A program made the translations under genes and the position numbers. From Phycisphaerales bacterium (GTDB lineage: Bacteria > Planctomycetota > Phycisphaerae > Phycisphaerales > SM1A02): DNA of 64,000 nt. Below are positions 1 through 8,929 of the stretch, piece after piece. The notes beneath the pieces are model-generated. The model made no database searches. It was not told the DNA's origin and saw only the letters and a list, made by a program, of their open reading frames with translations. Positions within the stretch are counted from its first letter, which is position 1; each line of letters opens with the position of its first letter. Location of the stretch: contig JAQWMQ010000030.1 of the NCBI GenBank assembly GCA_029246705.1, forward strand, positions 1-64,000, written 5' to 3'.

Positions 1-1128
1 CGGCATGGGATCATCACCGTCAATTCATCGCGTCGTGGCAAGGCGGAGAATCGTCGGGTCGAGCCGGTTCCGAACCGGCAGTCGCTCGAGCCCTCGAACT
101 CGACGTTGCCCGGTCTCTTGAAGGCGTCCGGGTGGCGTACGGCCCACGTCGGCAAGTTCCACGTGGGCCCTGATCCGCATGCACTCGGCTTCACCGATGC
201 CGTCGCTGGCAATTCGCGCGGACACCCGAAGTCCTACCACAGTCCCTACGACAACCCGCAGCTTTCGGATGGTCCGGTGGGTGAGTACCTGACCGACCGA
301 TTGGTCTCCGAGGCGGTGGGGATTCTCGAGGATGACGATGATCGTCCGCTCTTCATGTACTTCTCGCCCTACACCGTGCACACCCCGATCCAGCCGCGTG
401 CCGACCTGTTGGAGTTGATGAAAGCGCGCCACCCCGAACGATCACGGACGGCCCAGAAGTACGGCGCGATGATCATGGCGATGGACGAAGCGGTGGGTCG
501 ACTCCTGGAAGCGGTCGATCGTCGCGATCGACCCTGCCTGGTGGTCTTCGCATCCGACAACGGTGGCCTGGGTCGAATCGGCAACAATGGTCCTCTTCGT
601 GGTTCCAAGGGCATGTTGTACGAAGGGGGTATCCGCGTTCCCCTGGCCGTCCGTTGGCATGAACCCGGTGGTCCCTCGTCCTCCTCGCACCAGGTCCTGC
701 TGCGTGACCTCGCCCCGACCCTGCTGGACATCGTCGGGGTCGATCCCGGTGACCACCCGATGGATGGGCGATCCTTCGCCTCGATCCGAACCGGAAACCA
801 GCCGCCTTCCCGCCCGCTACACTGGCACTTCCCTGCCTATCTCGAGGGGGGTGGAGCGACGGGGCCGTGGAGAACGACTCCCGTCGCAGCCGTCAGGGTC
901 GGTCCCTGGAAACTGCTCGAGTATTTCGAGGATGGTCATGTCGAGCTCTACAATCTTGATGATGACCCCGCTGAGAGCCGGGATCTCTCGGAGATCCACC
1001 AGGATCAGGTCGGGAGACTCGGGGCTGAGATGCGACGTTGGCGTACCGAAGTCGGCGCCCGCCTCCCACAGCCCCTGCCCGTCGCCGAATCGGTGCAACC
1101 GAGTGACGCTGTGAAGGACGCCGAGTGA
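1..1128 (+). CDS. Sulfatase, 5' end cut by window edge
   Basis: Family S1 (formylglycine-dependent) sulfatase, expected to hydrolyse sulfate esters, often of polysaccharides. The frame is open from base 1, so the true start and the C/S-x-P-x-R formylglycine motif lie to the left; 375 residues are visible. Visible signatures are GWRTAHVGKFHVG (residues 44-56, the second sulfatase signature with F replacing the usual W), FSPYTVHTPIQP, the metal-binding FASDNGG, and RGSKGMLYEGGIRVP. The C-terminal part (VGPWKLLEYFEDGHVELYNL, then DDPAE) is the standard end of this family. The stop overlaps the next start by 4 bases (GTGA), so the two genes are probably co-translated. No signal peptide can be judged because the N-terminus is missing. 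The internal TTG at 106 is not a credible start because homology extends upstream of it. Confidence 0.93.
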   Translation, partial: RHGIITVNSSRRGKAENRRVEPVPNRQSLEPSNSTLPGLLKASGWRTAHVGKFHVGPDPHALGFTDAVAGNSRGHPKSYHSPYDNPQLSDGPVGEYLTDRLVSEAVGILEDDDDRPLFMYFSPYTVHTPIQPRADLLELMKARHPERSRTAQKYGAMIMAMDEAVGRLLEAVDRRDRPCLVVFASDNGGLGRIGNNGPLRGSKGMLYEGGIRVPLAVRWHEPGGPSSSSHQVLLRDLAPTLLDIVGVDPGDHPMDGRSFASIRTGNQPPSRPLHWHFPAYLEGGGATGPWRTTPVAAVRVGPWKLLEYFEDGHVELYNLDDDPAESRDLSEIHQDQVGRLGAEMRRWRTEVGARLPQPLPVAESVQPSDAVKDAE

Positions 1129-1673
1129 CCGAAGAGAACCCGAACAACGAACCCGACTCCATCCACGAGTTCTTCGATGACGACTCCAGCCTCGAGCGGG
1201 TGCGGAGGGTCGGTTTTCTCGGACCCGAGACGGTCAGCGCGAAAGCGACCATCGACCAGCTTGCGGAAGCCTTCAGCTCCGAGGGAGTCGAAGCCGAAAG
1301 CGTCTCGGCCGTGGCGGTGGGGGAGCGAACCATCCTGATCATCGATATCGGTGAAGGATCGGTCCAGAACATCGTGAAGTTCCTGGCCAGCCTGCTGGCC
1401 AGTGAACTGAAGGAGCCCGTGGTGGGGTTGATCGGCAATCGGGCGTTCACCCATCGGCTCAATGTGGCCCTCGATGCCGCTGGTCACGGTACCGGCCTGC
1501 TGCTCCCCGACGAAATCGTCTGGGTGGTGCCCGAGTCCCTGGAATCAACGATGCGAGAGCTGGATGAGGCCTTTCCGACCTCCCTGAAAGCCAGCCAGGA
1601 GGCTGCATCCGACTCAGAGGACCAGGCGAGCCCCGATCCCGGAATCAGCGATGATTCCGGTTCCGAGGGCTGA
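1125..1673 (+). CDS. Hypothetical protein following the sulfatase
   Basis: A 182-residue acidic protein that I do not recognise. The GTG start overlaps the sulfatase stop by 4 bases. The middle (about residues 28-150) looks like an alpha/beta domain with hydrophobic strands such as RTILIIDIGEG and EPVVGLIGNRAFTHRL. Both ends are low-complexity and acidic: the N-terminus is rich in E/N/D and the last 30 residues are a D/S/E-rich tail. There is no signal peptide or membrane segment, so it is probably cytoplasmic. Overlap with the sulfatase gene argues for one transcript but says little about function. Confidence 0.7.
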   Translation: MTEENPNNEPDSIHEFFDDDSSLERVRRVGFLGPETVSAKATIDQLAEAFSSEGVEAESVSAVAVGERTILIIDIGEGSVQNIVKFLASLLASELKEPVVGLIGNRAFTHRLNVALDAAGHGTGLLLPDEIVWVVPESLESTMRELDEAFPTSLKASQEAASDSEDQASPDPGISDDSGSEG

Positions 1674-1723
1674 TCGCCTTTTTCATACAAGTCGATTCTC
1701 TGCATGGACTTGAGCCTTCCCAT

Positions 1724-1752
1724 TTGGATTGTGCCCTTGTCTTGGATACAAT
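1724..1752 (+). promoter_or_regulatory. Promoter of folC, near-leaderless
   Basis: TTGGAT (1724-1729), a 17-base spacer and TACAAT (1747-1752) form a good sigma70-type pair. The predicted +1 near 1759 is only 3 bases before the ATG at 1762, and there is no Shine-Dalgarno sequence in between. Confidence 0.55.
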
Positions 1753-1761
1753 GTCTGGACT

Positions 1762-3216
1762 ATGGCCAAACAAACAATCTCACGATCCAAGACCCGAGGG
1801 CGTACCACGACCTCGGGGGGTGCCCGTCGGGCTGCTCCTGCAACCAAGCCTCGTAGCGCACCGTTCAAGGTGGTTCCCGCTTCCGAGATCACCAGCTACA
1901 CCACCGCGGTGAGCTATCTGATGAATCGGACGGACATCGAACGCATGCGGGTCATAAGGCCCGACGAGACGTTCAAGCTCGATCGCATGCGTGCGCTGCT
2001 CGAGGAGCTTGGCAACCCTCAGGACCAGATCAAGACCGTTCACATCGCAGGCACCGTCGGCAAGGGGTCGACTGTCGCGATGATCTCCGCGATGCTGCAG
2101 CACTGTGGTTACGCGGTCGGTGAGTTCACATCACCGCACCTGATCGAACTCCGGGAACGCATTCGTATCGGTGGACAGATCATCAACCGTGCGACCTTCA
2201 CCGCACTGATGAAGACGATCGCCGAGGCCACCGAAGCCATCAAGCAGGAACCCACCTACTTCGAGGTGCTGACCGCGATGGCCTTCAAGTACTTCGCCGA
2301 CGAGGCGGTTGATGTCGCGCTCATCGAGGCTGGCCTTGGTGGTCGACTCGATTCGACGAACGTCATCACGCCCGAGGTCTCCGTGATCACCCGGGTCGCG
2401 ATGGATCATGAGCGCATCCTCGGTTCCACCATCGAGGAAATCGCCCTCGAAAAGGCCGGCATCATGAAGCCGGACGTGACGACCCTGATCTTCGACCAGG
2501 GACCGGAGGTCGAGGAAGTCTTCCGAACTGCAGCCGAAAAGGTCGGTGCACGACTCCAGATCGTCAACAAGGACATCGAGTTCAGCAATCGCTTCTGCTC
2601 GACCTCGGAGCTCGGCCCGCACACCCGGGTCTGCCTCTACACCGAGCACAGCCGACTCGAGCACCTGCCGGTACCGCTTTCGGGCACCCATCAGGCGACC
2701 AACTGCGGTCTGGCCCTGGCCGTGGTGGACATGTTGAAGAACTGCGGCTTCGAGTGCCCCGAGGATCGCGTGACGATCGGGCTGGACAACACCCGGATCG
2801 ACGGTCGAATGCAGCTGGTCTGGGATCAACCCAGGATCCTCGTCGACGGCGCGCACAATCCCGAGGCCCTCGGTGCATTGATGAAGTGTGTCGGTGCCCA
2901 CGTGCCGTACGACTCGATGGTCTGCGTCTTCGGCTGCTGCCAGGACAAGGACATCGGTGCGATGCTCGACATGATGAACTTCGGTGCGGACAAGGTGATC
3001 TTCACCAAGGCTTCGTCCAACCCCCGTGCCGCCGATCCCGCGGATCTCCAGAAGGCATTCATGGAAAGAAGCGGCAAGATGAGCCAGACCGCATCCTCGC
3101 TGCCCGAAGCCCTCGAGATCGCCGCCCGCGCCGTCGGTCGGGAAGATCTCCTCTGCGTGACCGGCAGCTTCTATCTCGTCGGTGAGACCATGAAGCATCT
3201 CAACAAGAAGGGCTGA
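1762..3216 (+). CDS. folC: Folylpolyglutamate synthase / dihydrofolate synthase
   Basis: A Mur-ligase family enzyme that adds glutamate to folates (and in many bacteria to dihydropteroate) using ATP, in the cytoplasm. The 484-residue product has the P-loop GTVGKGS at residues 97-103, followed by the FolC-typical FTSPHLIELRERIRI, and later DSTNVITPEVSVITRVAMDHE, EKAGIMK and the C-terminal domain motif LVDGAHNPEAL. A basic S/T/R/K-rich extension of about 40 residues precedes the conserved domain, which is longer than usual. ATG 1762 was chosen over an in-frame TTG at 1729 because a promoter overlaps the extra codons. Flanked by its own promoter and a downstream hairpin, it looks monocistronic. 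Confidence 0.93.
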   Translation: MAKQTISRSKTRGRTTTSGGARRAAPATKPRSAPFKVVPASEITSYTTAVSYLMNRTDIERMRVIRPDETFKLDRMRALLEELGNPQDQIKTVHIAGTVGKGSTVAMISAMLQHCGYAVGEFTSPHLIELRERIRIGGQIINRATFTALMKTIAEATEAIKQEPTYFEVLTAMAFKYFADEAVDVALIEAGLGGRLDSTNVITPEVSVITRVAMDHERILGSTIEEIALEKAGIMKPDVTTLIFDQGPEVEEVFRTAAEKVGARLQIVNKDIEFSNRFCSTSELGPHTRVCLYTEHSRLEHLPVPLSGTHQATNCGLALAVVDMLKNCGFECPEDRVTIGLDNTRIDGRMQLVWDQPRILVDGAHNPEALGALMKCVGAHVPYDSMVCVFGCCQDKDIGAMLDMMNFGADKVIFTKASSNPRAADPADLQKAFMERSGKMSQTASSLPEALEIAARAVGREDLLCVTGSFYLVGETMKHLNKKG

Positions 3217-3223
3217 TCCAGGG

Positions 3224-3242
3224 CCCCTCGACTTTCGAGGGG
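3224..3242 (+). terminator. Hairpin after folC
   Basis: An 8-bp perfect stem (CCCCTCGA, loop CTT, TCGAGGGG) begins 7 bases after the folC stop. There is no T-tract after it, so it is either a weak or a factor-assisted terminator or an mRNA 3'-end stabiliser. Confidence 0.5.
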
Positions 3243-3320
3243 GGATGAACGCGTCCTGTTAGAGTTGTCCAGACGATTCTTGGTGGGTCGTCCGCACTCC
3301 GGCCATTCCTGGAACCCGAG

Positions 3321-6200
3321 ATGACCGACCAGACCATCGCGCCCGATACCGAGGGCCAGCCCCTTCATCGCTACGACGCCTCGTTGGCCAATGCCATCGA
3401 ACCACACTGGCAGAAGTGGTGGGAAGAAAAAGACATCTACCGCTCGCTGGGGCCCGGTGACGATGGCTTCGATTCCTCGAAGCCGAAGTTCTACTGCCTC
3501 GACATGTTCCCCTATCCATCAGGCGCCGGACTTCACGTCGGCCATCCCGAGGGCTACATCGCCACCGACATCCTCTCGCGATACAAGCGGATGATCGGTT
3601 GCAACGTGCTGCATCCGATGGGCTTCGATGCCTTCGGTCTTCCGGCGGAGCAGTACGCGGTCCAGACCGGCGTCCACCCCCGGCAGACGATTTCCAGCGC
3701 GATCAAGAACTACCGTCGACAACTCAAGCGATTCGGCTTCTGTTACGACTGGTCCCGCGAGATCTCCACGGTCGACGAGTCCTATTACCGCTGGACCCAG
3801 TGGATCTGGCTGAAGGCCTACAACGCCTACTTCGATCGAGAACAGTCCGCTGCCCGTCCCATCGAAAAGCTGGTCGAGGGTCTCGAGAACGGAACGATCA
3901 CCGCCGACACCGAGGACGGAGAGCCGCTGGACTACTCCGGCATGGATCCGACCGAACGCCGTACCTACGTCGACTCGCGCCGCCTGGCCTTCCTCGGTGA
4001 ACAGGTCGTCAACTGGTGTTCCCAGCTGGGCACGGTGCTGGCCAACGAGGAAGTCATCGACGGGCGCAGCGAGCGTGGCGGTCATCCCGTCCTCCGAAAG
4101 CCCCTGCGTCAGTGGATGTTCCGGATCACCGAGTACGCCGATCGGCTGCTGGCGGATCTCGATCTCATCGACTGGCCGGAATCCACCCGGACCATGCAGC
4201 GTGAATGGATCGGTCGCTCCGAGGGCGCTCGCGTCCGCTTCGCCGTCGGTGACGAAAGCCTCGAGGTCTTCACGACCCGGCCCGACACCCTGTTCGGAGC
4301 CACCTACATGGTGGTCGCACCGGAGCATCCGATGGTCCAGGAAGCGATCGACGGAGGCGCGCCTCCCGAGGTCGCCGAGTACGTCGAAGTCGCCCGGAAT
4401 CGCTCGGACGTCGATCGGATGTCTGAATCCAAGGAGAAGACCGGGGTCTTCATCGGAAGGCACGCACTGAATCCGGTCACCGGTGCGTTGATACCCGTCT
4501 GGACCGCTGACTACGTGCTCATGGGTTACGGAACCGGCGCGATCATGGCGGTTCCCGGTCATGACTCGAGGGATTTCGAGTTCGCGCGTTGCTTCGACCT
4601 GCCGATCGTTCAGGTGGTGGGGCCCACCGGTGGCGAGGATCTGGGTCCGGTCTCCTCCTGGGACGAGGCACATGTCGGGAGCGGCCTGGCCGTCAATTCC
4701 ACCAACGACCAGCTTGCCCTGGACGGGCTGACGACCGAAGAAGCGAAGACCCGCGCGATCGAATGGCTCGAGACGACCGGCCATGGCCGACGTTTCGTCA
4801 ACTACAAGCTCCGCGACTGGCTGTTCAGTCGTCAGCGCTACTGGGGTGAACCGTTTCCCATCGTCTTCGATGAAGAGGGCAACCACTATCCGGTCTCGGA
4901 AGAGGCCCTTCCCGTCTTGCTGCCCGAGCTTGACGACTACCAGCCGGTGGTCAGTGACGAGCCCACGCCGCCGTTGGGAAAGGCCACCGACTGGGTGAAC
5001 ACCACCGCCGGTGAGGCTGGCGTCGACCCTGCGCTTCTGGCTCCCGATACGCCGGTCCGCAGGGAGACCAACACCATGCCCGGCTGGGCGGGGTCCTCCT
5101 GGTACTACCTCCGTTACTGCGACCCCCACAACACCGAGCGATTCATCTCGCCGGAGGCGGAGTCCTACTGGCTGCTCTCCGAACGTTCGAAGAGCACGAC
5201 TCGGACGATGCCTCCCGGCGAGCGGGATTTCGATGCCGGAAACTTCCACGTCGGTGGCGTCGATCTCTATGTCGGCGGAGCGGAACACGCGGTCCTGCAC
5301 CTGCTGTACGCGAGGTTCTGGCACAAGATCCTCTTCGACCTTGGTGAATTGTCCACGCCCGAACCCGTCGGCAAGCTCTTCCACCAGGGGATGATCACCT
5401 CATTCGCCTTCAAGCGGGCCAACGGAACCCTGGTTCCGACCGACGAGGTCCAGGAGACCGAGTCCGGTGAGCACGTTGAAACGGCTTCCGGCGAGTCGGT
5501 CGTGAAGATCGTCGCCAAGATGTCCAAGTCCCTGCGCAACGTCGTCAATCCCGATGACGTCATCGCCGAGTACGGCGCGGACACGATGCGCCTGTACGAG
5601 ATGTACATGGGCCCGCTTGAGGCCTCCGCCCCTTGGAACACGCGGGACATCGTCGGCGTGCACCGCTTCATCCAGCGCTCATGGCGACTCGCCATCGACG
5701 AGATGACCGGCGAACTCGTGCTCCTGGACGAGCCCGACGAGCAGGTGGAACGACTGCTCCACCGGACGATCGCCAAGGTCGGCGGCGACATCGAACGTCT
5801 TGCGTTCAACACCGCGATCGCGGCGATGATCGAATGGGTGAACGTCGCCACCGGGACCGGCATCACTCGTGACCAGCTTGATCGTTTCGCACGAATGCTC
5901 TCGCCGTTCATTCCCCACGTGGCCGAGGAACTCTGGCATCGACTGGGGCATGAGTCCTCCGCGGCTCTCGAGGCCTGGCCGGATTTCGCGGAGTCGATGC
6001 TGGTGGACGACCTGGTCGAGGTCCCCGTCCAGATCCTGGGCAAGCTGCGCAGCAAGATCCAGGTACCACCCGATGCGGACGCGGATTCCATGGAGAAGGC
6101 CGCGCTCGCCGACGAGCGAATCGCCGAACTCATCGAAGGCAAGACCGTCCGCAAGATCGTCGTGGTGCCTGGTCGACTGGTCAACATCGTTGCGAACTAG
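3321..6200 (+). CDS. leuS: Leucyl-tRNA synthetase
   Basis: A class Ia aminoacyl-tRNA synthetase that charges tRNA-Leu in the cytoplasm. The 959-residue length is normal for the bacterial enzyme. The HIGH-type motif is PYPSGAGLHVGH (HVGH at residues 72-75). The CP1 editing domain carries TTRPDTLFGATYMV and the downstream ALIPVWTADYVLMGYGTGA region. GWAGSSWYYLRY lines the active site and KMSKS is at 733-737. The C-terminal anticodon-binding helices and the KIQVPPDAD-type small domain are complete. A short poorly conserved insertion follows the catalytic core near residues 625-650. An ATG start is used without a strong Shine-Dalgarno sequence. Confidence 0.97.
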   Translation: MTDQTIAPDTEGQPLHRYDASLANAIEPHWQKWWEEKDIYRSLGPGDDGFDSSKPKFYCLDMFPYPSGAGLHVGHPEGYIATDILSRYKRMIGCNVLHPMGFDAFGLPAEQYAVQTGVHPRQTISSAIKNYRRQLKRFGFCYDWSREISTVDESYYRWTQWIWLKAYNAYFDREQSAARPIEKLVEGLENGTITADTEDGEPLDYSGMDPTERRTYVDSRRLAFLGEQVVNWCSQLGTVLANEEVIDGRSERGGHPVLRKPLRQWMFRITEYADRLLADLDLIDWPESTRTMQREWIGRSEGARVRFAVGDESLEVFTTRPDTLFGATYMVVAPEHPMVQEAIDGGAPPEVAEYVEVARNRSDVDRMSESKEKTGVFIGRHALNPVTGALIPVWTADYVLMGYGTGAIMAVPGHDSRDFEFARCFDLPIVQVVGPTGGEDLGPVSSWDEAHVGSGLAVNSTNDQLALDGLTTEEAKTRAIEWLETTGHGRRFVNYKLRDWLFSRQRYWGEPFPIVFDEEGNHYPVSEEALPVLLPELDDYQPVVSDEPTPPLGKATDWVNTTAGEAGVDPALLAPDTPVRRETNTMPGWAGSSWYYLRYCDPHNTERFISPEAESYWLLSERSKSTTRTMPPGERDFDAGNFHVGGVDLYVGGAEHAVLHLLYARFWHKILFDLGELSTPEPVGKLFHQGMITSFAFKRANGTLVPTDEVQETESGEHVETASGESVVKIVAKMSKSLRNVVNPDDVIAEYGADTMRLYEMYMGPLEASAPWNTRDIVGVHRFIQRSWRLAIDEMTGELVLLDEPDEQVERLLHRTIAKVGGDIERLAFNTAIAAMIEWVNVATGTGITRDQLDRFARMLSPFIPHVAEELWHRLGHESSAALEAWPDFAESMLVDDLVEVPVQILGKLRSKIQVPPDADADSMEKAALADERIAELIEGKTVRKIVVVPGRLVNIVAN

Positions 6201-6209
6201 GAGGCCGTC

Positions 6210-6716
6210 ATGGAATCCGAGCCGATCGCGGACTGGGTCCCGCTCCGCAGGTTCGACCAGAGTGGCATCGCCCATGATGTCACCACCGCCCTCCTCGCGA
6301 TGGAGTACGAGGCATCCCTCCTGGATCTGTCGGATCAGACCCTGGTGGCGGGTGTCGGTAGTCGAGGGGTCACCGATGAAGTCGGAGAAGATCTCGATGG
6401 TTCCACTCCCGATCAGCACACGAACCATCTCGACGGATCCCCTGGAAGCTGGCAGCATGCATCCTTCACCGGAGAGTCCGGGGTGGATTCCTCGCGACAT
6501 CGGGACGGCGGGGGGCCATGGGACCTGCTCGTGCCCGCCGAATCCGCCGCGGAACTCGAGGAAGTGCTCGACACCCTCATCGAGGAGCAGCTTGAATTCG
6601 AACATGCCCTCGACATGCGCAGAAGACGTCGACGTTTCGCGACGCGAGCAGCCATGCTGCTGGGTTTCATCCTGATCTCCCTCTACATCATGCTCTCACT
6701 ACTGAAGATCGCCTGA
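6210..6716 (+). CDS. DUF2007-like protein with C-terminal membrane anchor
   Basis: A 168-residue protein, 9 bases after leuS and preceded by AGGAGG, so its start is secure. The N-terminal part (WVPLRRFDQSGIAHDVTTAL) and the later DLLVPAESAAELEEVLDTLI resemble the two halves of the DUF2007 fold (a ferredoxin-like putative signal-transducing domain), here separated by a polar D/S/H/G-rich insertion of about 50 residues. An Arg-rich patch (MRRRRRRF) is followed by one C-terminal transmembrane helix (MLLGFILISLYIMLSLL), so the globular part is predicted in the cytoplasm. The family call is by pattern only; the layout matches the clearer DUF2007 protein at 7968-8393. Confidence 0.65.
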   Translation: MESEPIADWVPLRRFDQSGIAHDVTTALLAMEYEASLLDLSDQTLVAGVGSRGVTDEVGEDLDGSTPDQHTNHLDGSPGSWQHASFTGESGVDSSRHRDGGGPWDLLVPAESAAELEEVLDTLIEEQLEFEHALDMRRRRRRFATRAAMLLGFILISLYIMLSLLKIA

Positions 6717-6717
6717 C

Positions 6718-7971
6718 ATGAATGCCAATGACCATGCCCTGCCGATTCTCGGACAGGAAGACAGTGAGCCCTGGGGTGTTCCCGAACTGGGGCCGACCAC
6801 CCTGCTCGACTTCCTCGGCTGTGACCGGTCGCCTCGTTTCGAGGAAGTGGGCCCGCTCCTGTCCGCGGCAATGGAAGGGGACATCAAGTTCCTCGGCACG
6901 CCACCGGAGACTCCGCTGCAGGCGATATGGGCCCAGGTCCTTCAGGTCGAGGGGCAGCCCTTCCCCTTCGTCATCTGGTCGGAGCCCGTGACCAAGGAGA
7001 GCTTCCAGATGCCACCCTTCGCCGAGGGTTCTCGATGGATGATCGGAATACAGGCCCTGCTGGATCCGGCAGCCCCCCTGGACAGCTGGCGTCTGATGAC
7101 CTCGCTGCTCGGCGCGGCAGCACCCGATCCACTCGCCCTGCTCGATGTCGAGACCGAACAGTGGTTCACCGGACAGGAATTCACTGATCGCCTCGCCGGT
7201 CCGGATCCGACGCCCGAGGAAAGCATGCTGTTTCGAATCGACGTCGCATCGGGCACCGAGACCCCGGAAGCCGATGACACCGTCTGGCTGCGCACCATCG
7301 GTCTTCACCGTTGTGGTCGACCGGAGCTGGAGATGCTCGAAGTGCCCGGTGACAACATTCGTATCGCGCACGACCTTCTCGAGGCGGTTTCCTCGCTCTG
7401 CCTGCTTCGCGGCTGTCCGGATCCCGGGTTTCCCTTCGAGGCGGGTGTCAACGTGCCGGTTTCCCTCCAGCCGCTCGAGGAGCAGCTGGAGCTTCTTTCC
7501 GAGGGGTCGGTCGGGACGCGTGAACACCGCATCTCGATGGGCGGTTCGGACGATCAGTCGAACCCGTTCCTGAACGGTCGGGCCGTGATCTGCGGAGCCC
7601 AGCCACGTGGTCAATATCGTCAGATCCATGCCTGGCCGAAGGAGGCGATCGAAAGCCTGCTTCGCGGAGAAGGTGGGCTTGAGCGCACTGAAAACTGGAC
7701 TCGTTCCATCTCGGTCGAGGCCCAGCGCCGCTGGTCCTTCCTCCTGGACGGCATGGGAAAGGGACTCTCGGCACAGGTATGCGTCGCAGTTGCCGCGGAA
7801 GACGGAGGACGGGAGCAGGTCTGGGTCGACCTGGATTCAGCGGATGAAACCGGACTGCGTGGGCGACTCATCACCAGGCCTGCAACGATCCCGAACGAAC
7901 CTGGTTCCGAACTGACTGCACCACTCGAGGACGTCATCGACTGGCGACTTCTTCAGGACGAACGACCATGA
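6718..7971 (+). CDS. Hypothetical protein with a DUF2314-like C-terminus
   Basis: A soluble 417-residue protein starting one base after the previous stop and overlapping the next start by 4 bases (ATGA). I do not recognise the N-terminal two thirds. Near the C-terminus, REQVWVDLDSADETGLRGRL followed by ITRP resembles the DUF2314 signature (E-x-x-W-V/L-x-V ... G-x-L-x-N-x-P). It is acidic, with no signal peptide or membrane segments and few cysteines. Its place between two DUF2007-like membrane proteins suggests a shared function, but nothing in the sequence identifies a substrate. Confidence 0.6.
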   Translation: MNANDHALPILGQEDSEPWGVPELGPTTLLDFLGCDRSPRFEEVGPLLSAAMEGDIKFLGTPPETPLQAIWAQVLQVEGQPFPFVIWSEPVTKESFQMPPFAEGSRWMIGIQALLDPAAPLDSWRLMTSLLGAAAPDPLALLDVETEQWFTGQEFTDRLAGPDPTPEESMLFRIDVASGTETPEADDTVWLRTIGLHRCGRPELEMLEVPGDNIRIAHDLLEAVSSLCLLRGCPDPGFPFEAGVNVPVSLQPLEEQLELLSEGSVGTREHRISMGGSDDQSNPFLNGRAVICGAQPRGQYRQIHAWPKEAIESLLRGEGGLERTENWTRSISVEAQRRWSFLLDGMGKGLSAQVCVAVAAEDGGREQVWVDLDSADETGLRGRLITRPATIPNEPGSELTAPLEDVIDWRLLQDERP

Positions 7972-8393
7972 GTGACCCATCCGTGCCCGAGGAAGGGCTC
8001 GAGCCGCTGTTGAACTGCCGCAACGAGATTGCCGCCCAGGAGATCAGATCCCTTCTCGAAGCCGCGGGCATGCCTGCGTTCGTCTTCGGAAAGGGTGGTC
8101 TCGGTCTGAACATGTCCGACGAGGCGGCGCGTCACGGCGGTCTGCAGGTCCAGGTTCCCGCCGGTCGCGTGGAAGAGGCGCGGGGCATCCTGCAGTCGAT
8201 CGAGGATGAAGCATCCGAGATCGACTGGGACGAGGTGGACGTCGGGGACATGCCTCCCGAGGTCGCGGATATCGTCGAGAGCAGCGCGGTGACCCATGCA
8301 ATCCGCCGCTTCGTGGTCGCCGCAGGGCCATTTCTAGGGATCCTCATCCTGCTTGCTGCGGTTGCGGGTATCGTGATCATCCTCGCCACCTGA
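7968..8393 (+). CDS. DUF2007-domain membrane protein
   Basis: A 141-residue protein. Its N-terminal 75 residues fit the DUF2007 pattern: LLNCRNEIAAQEIRSLLEAAGMP is the helix that follows the first strand, a glycine-rich GKGGLGLNMSDEAARHGGLQ comes next, and VQVPAGRVEEARGILQSIE closes the domain. The C-terminus has one long hydrophobic helix (FLGILILLAAVAGIVIILA), giving a single-pass protein with the domain in the cytoplasm. The ATGA overlap with the preceding gene implies coupled translation. DUF2007 proteins have no firm biochemical role. Confidence 0.72.
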   Translation: MSDPSVPEEGLEPLLNCRNEIAAQEIRSLLEAAGMPAFVFGKGGLGLNMSDEAARHGGLQVQVPAGRVEEARGILQSIEDEASEIDWDEVDVGDMPPEVADIVESSAVTHAIRRFVVAAGPFLGILILLAAVAGIVIILAT

Positions 8394-8407
8394 ACGGAGT
8401 CCCAGCC

Positions 8408-8905
8408 TTGTTCTTCCAAGCATCACGCTCTTGTGCCTTGTTTCTCGCGGTTCTTGCCTTGCTGCTGAACACGGGTTGTTCAAGCCCCAAGGAACTCAAG
8501 GGGCGGGTGATCAGCTCCGGTTACTCGAGTGCGGAATTCACCAACGTCGAGGACGGCGACCCCGCGCTCCTTTCGGGTTCGGGAGTACCCGGCGCCCGGA
8601 TCGAGATCATTCGTGATCCGAGCAAGCTGAGTCGGGAGATGGTCGCGAGTGGAACCAGTGGGTCAGACGGTGTCTTTCGCATCCCGGTCGACGCCTTCGG
8701 CGCCGGTTGGATGGACGAGACCTGGTTGTTCCGCTGCACCCACCCCCAGTACCCGATGGTCGAACTTTTCGGAGACATGCCTCCGCTCGATTCAGACCGT
8801 GTTCTTCGCATCTACATCGGATCCCCGGGCGCTCCGGGCAGTGGGGGCCGCCAAGTTGAAGAAGCTGAACGCATTCGCAGAGAACTCGAGCGGTACGGCA
8901 GCTGA
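8408..8905 (+). CDS. Lipoprotein with carboxypeptidase-regulatory-like domain
   Basis: A 165-residue exported lipoprotein. The start is TTG, with GGAG at 8396-8399 (8-base spacing), and no ATG lies before residue 78. The signal peptide (FLAVLALLLNTGC) ends in a good lipobox (L-N-T-G-C), and mature residues begin CSSPKELKGRV. The body (KGRVISSG... GARIEIIRDP... SGSDGVFRIPV) has the look of a CarboxypepD_reg/Ig-like beta domain, with TSGSDGVFRIPVDAFGAGW as the typical strand. It ends in a charged helix (EEAERIRRELERYG). It precedes the DUF58-transglutaminase pair by 24 bases. Confidence 0.72.
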   Translation: MFFQASRSCALFLAVLALLLNTGCSSPKELKGRVISSGYSSAEFTNVEDGDPALLSGSGVPGARIEIIRDPSKLSREMVASGTSGSDGVFRIPVDAFGAGWMDETWLFRCTHPQYPMVELFGDMPPLDSDRVLRIYIGSPGAPGSGGRQVEEAERIRRELERYGS

Positions 8906-8929
8906 TCCGCATATTCTCATGGTGTGCAC

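Noticed and set aside
3519-5384. A minus-strand open frame of 621 codons inside leuS.
   Set aside because: LeuS is complete and conserved on the plus strand; the antisense frame has no recognisable features.
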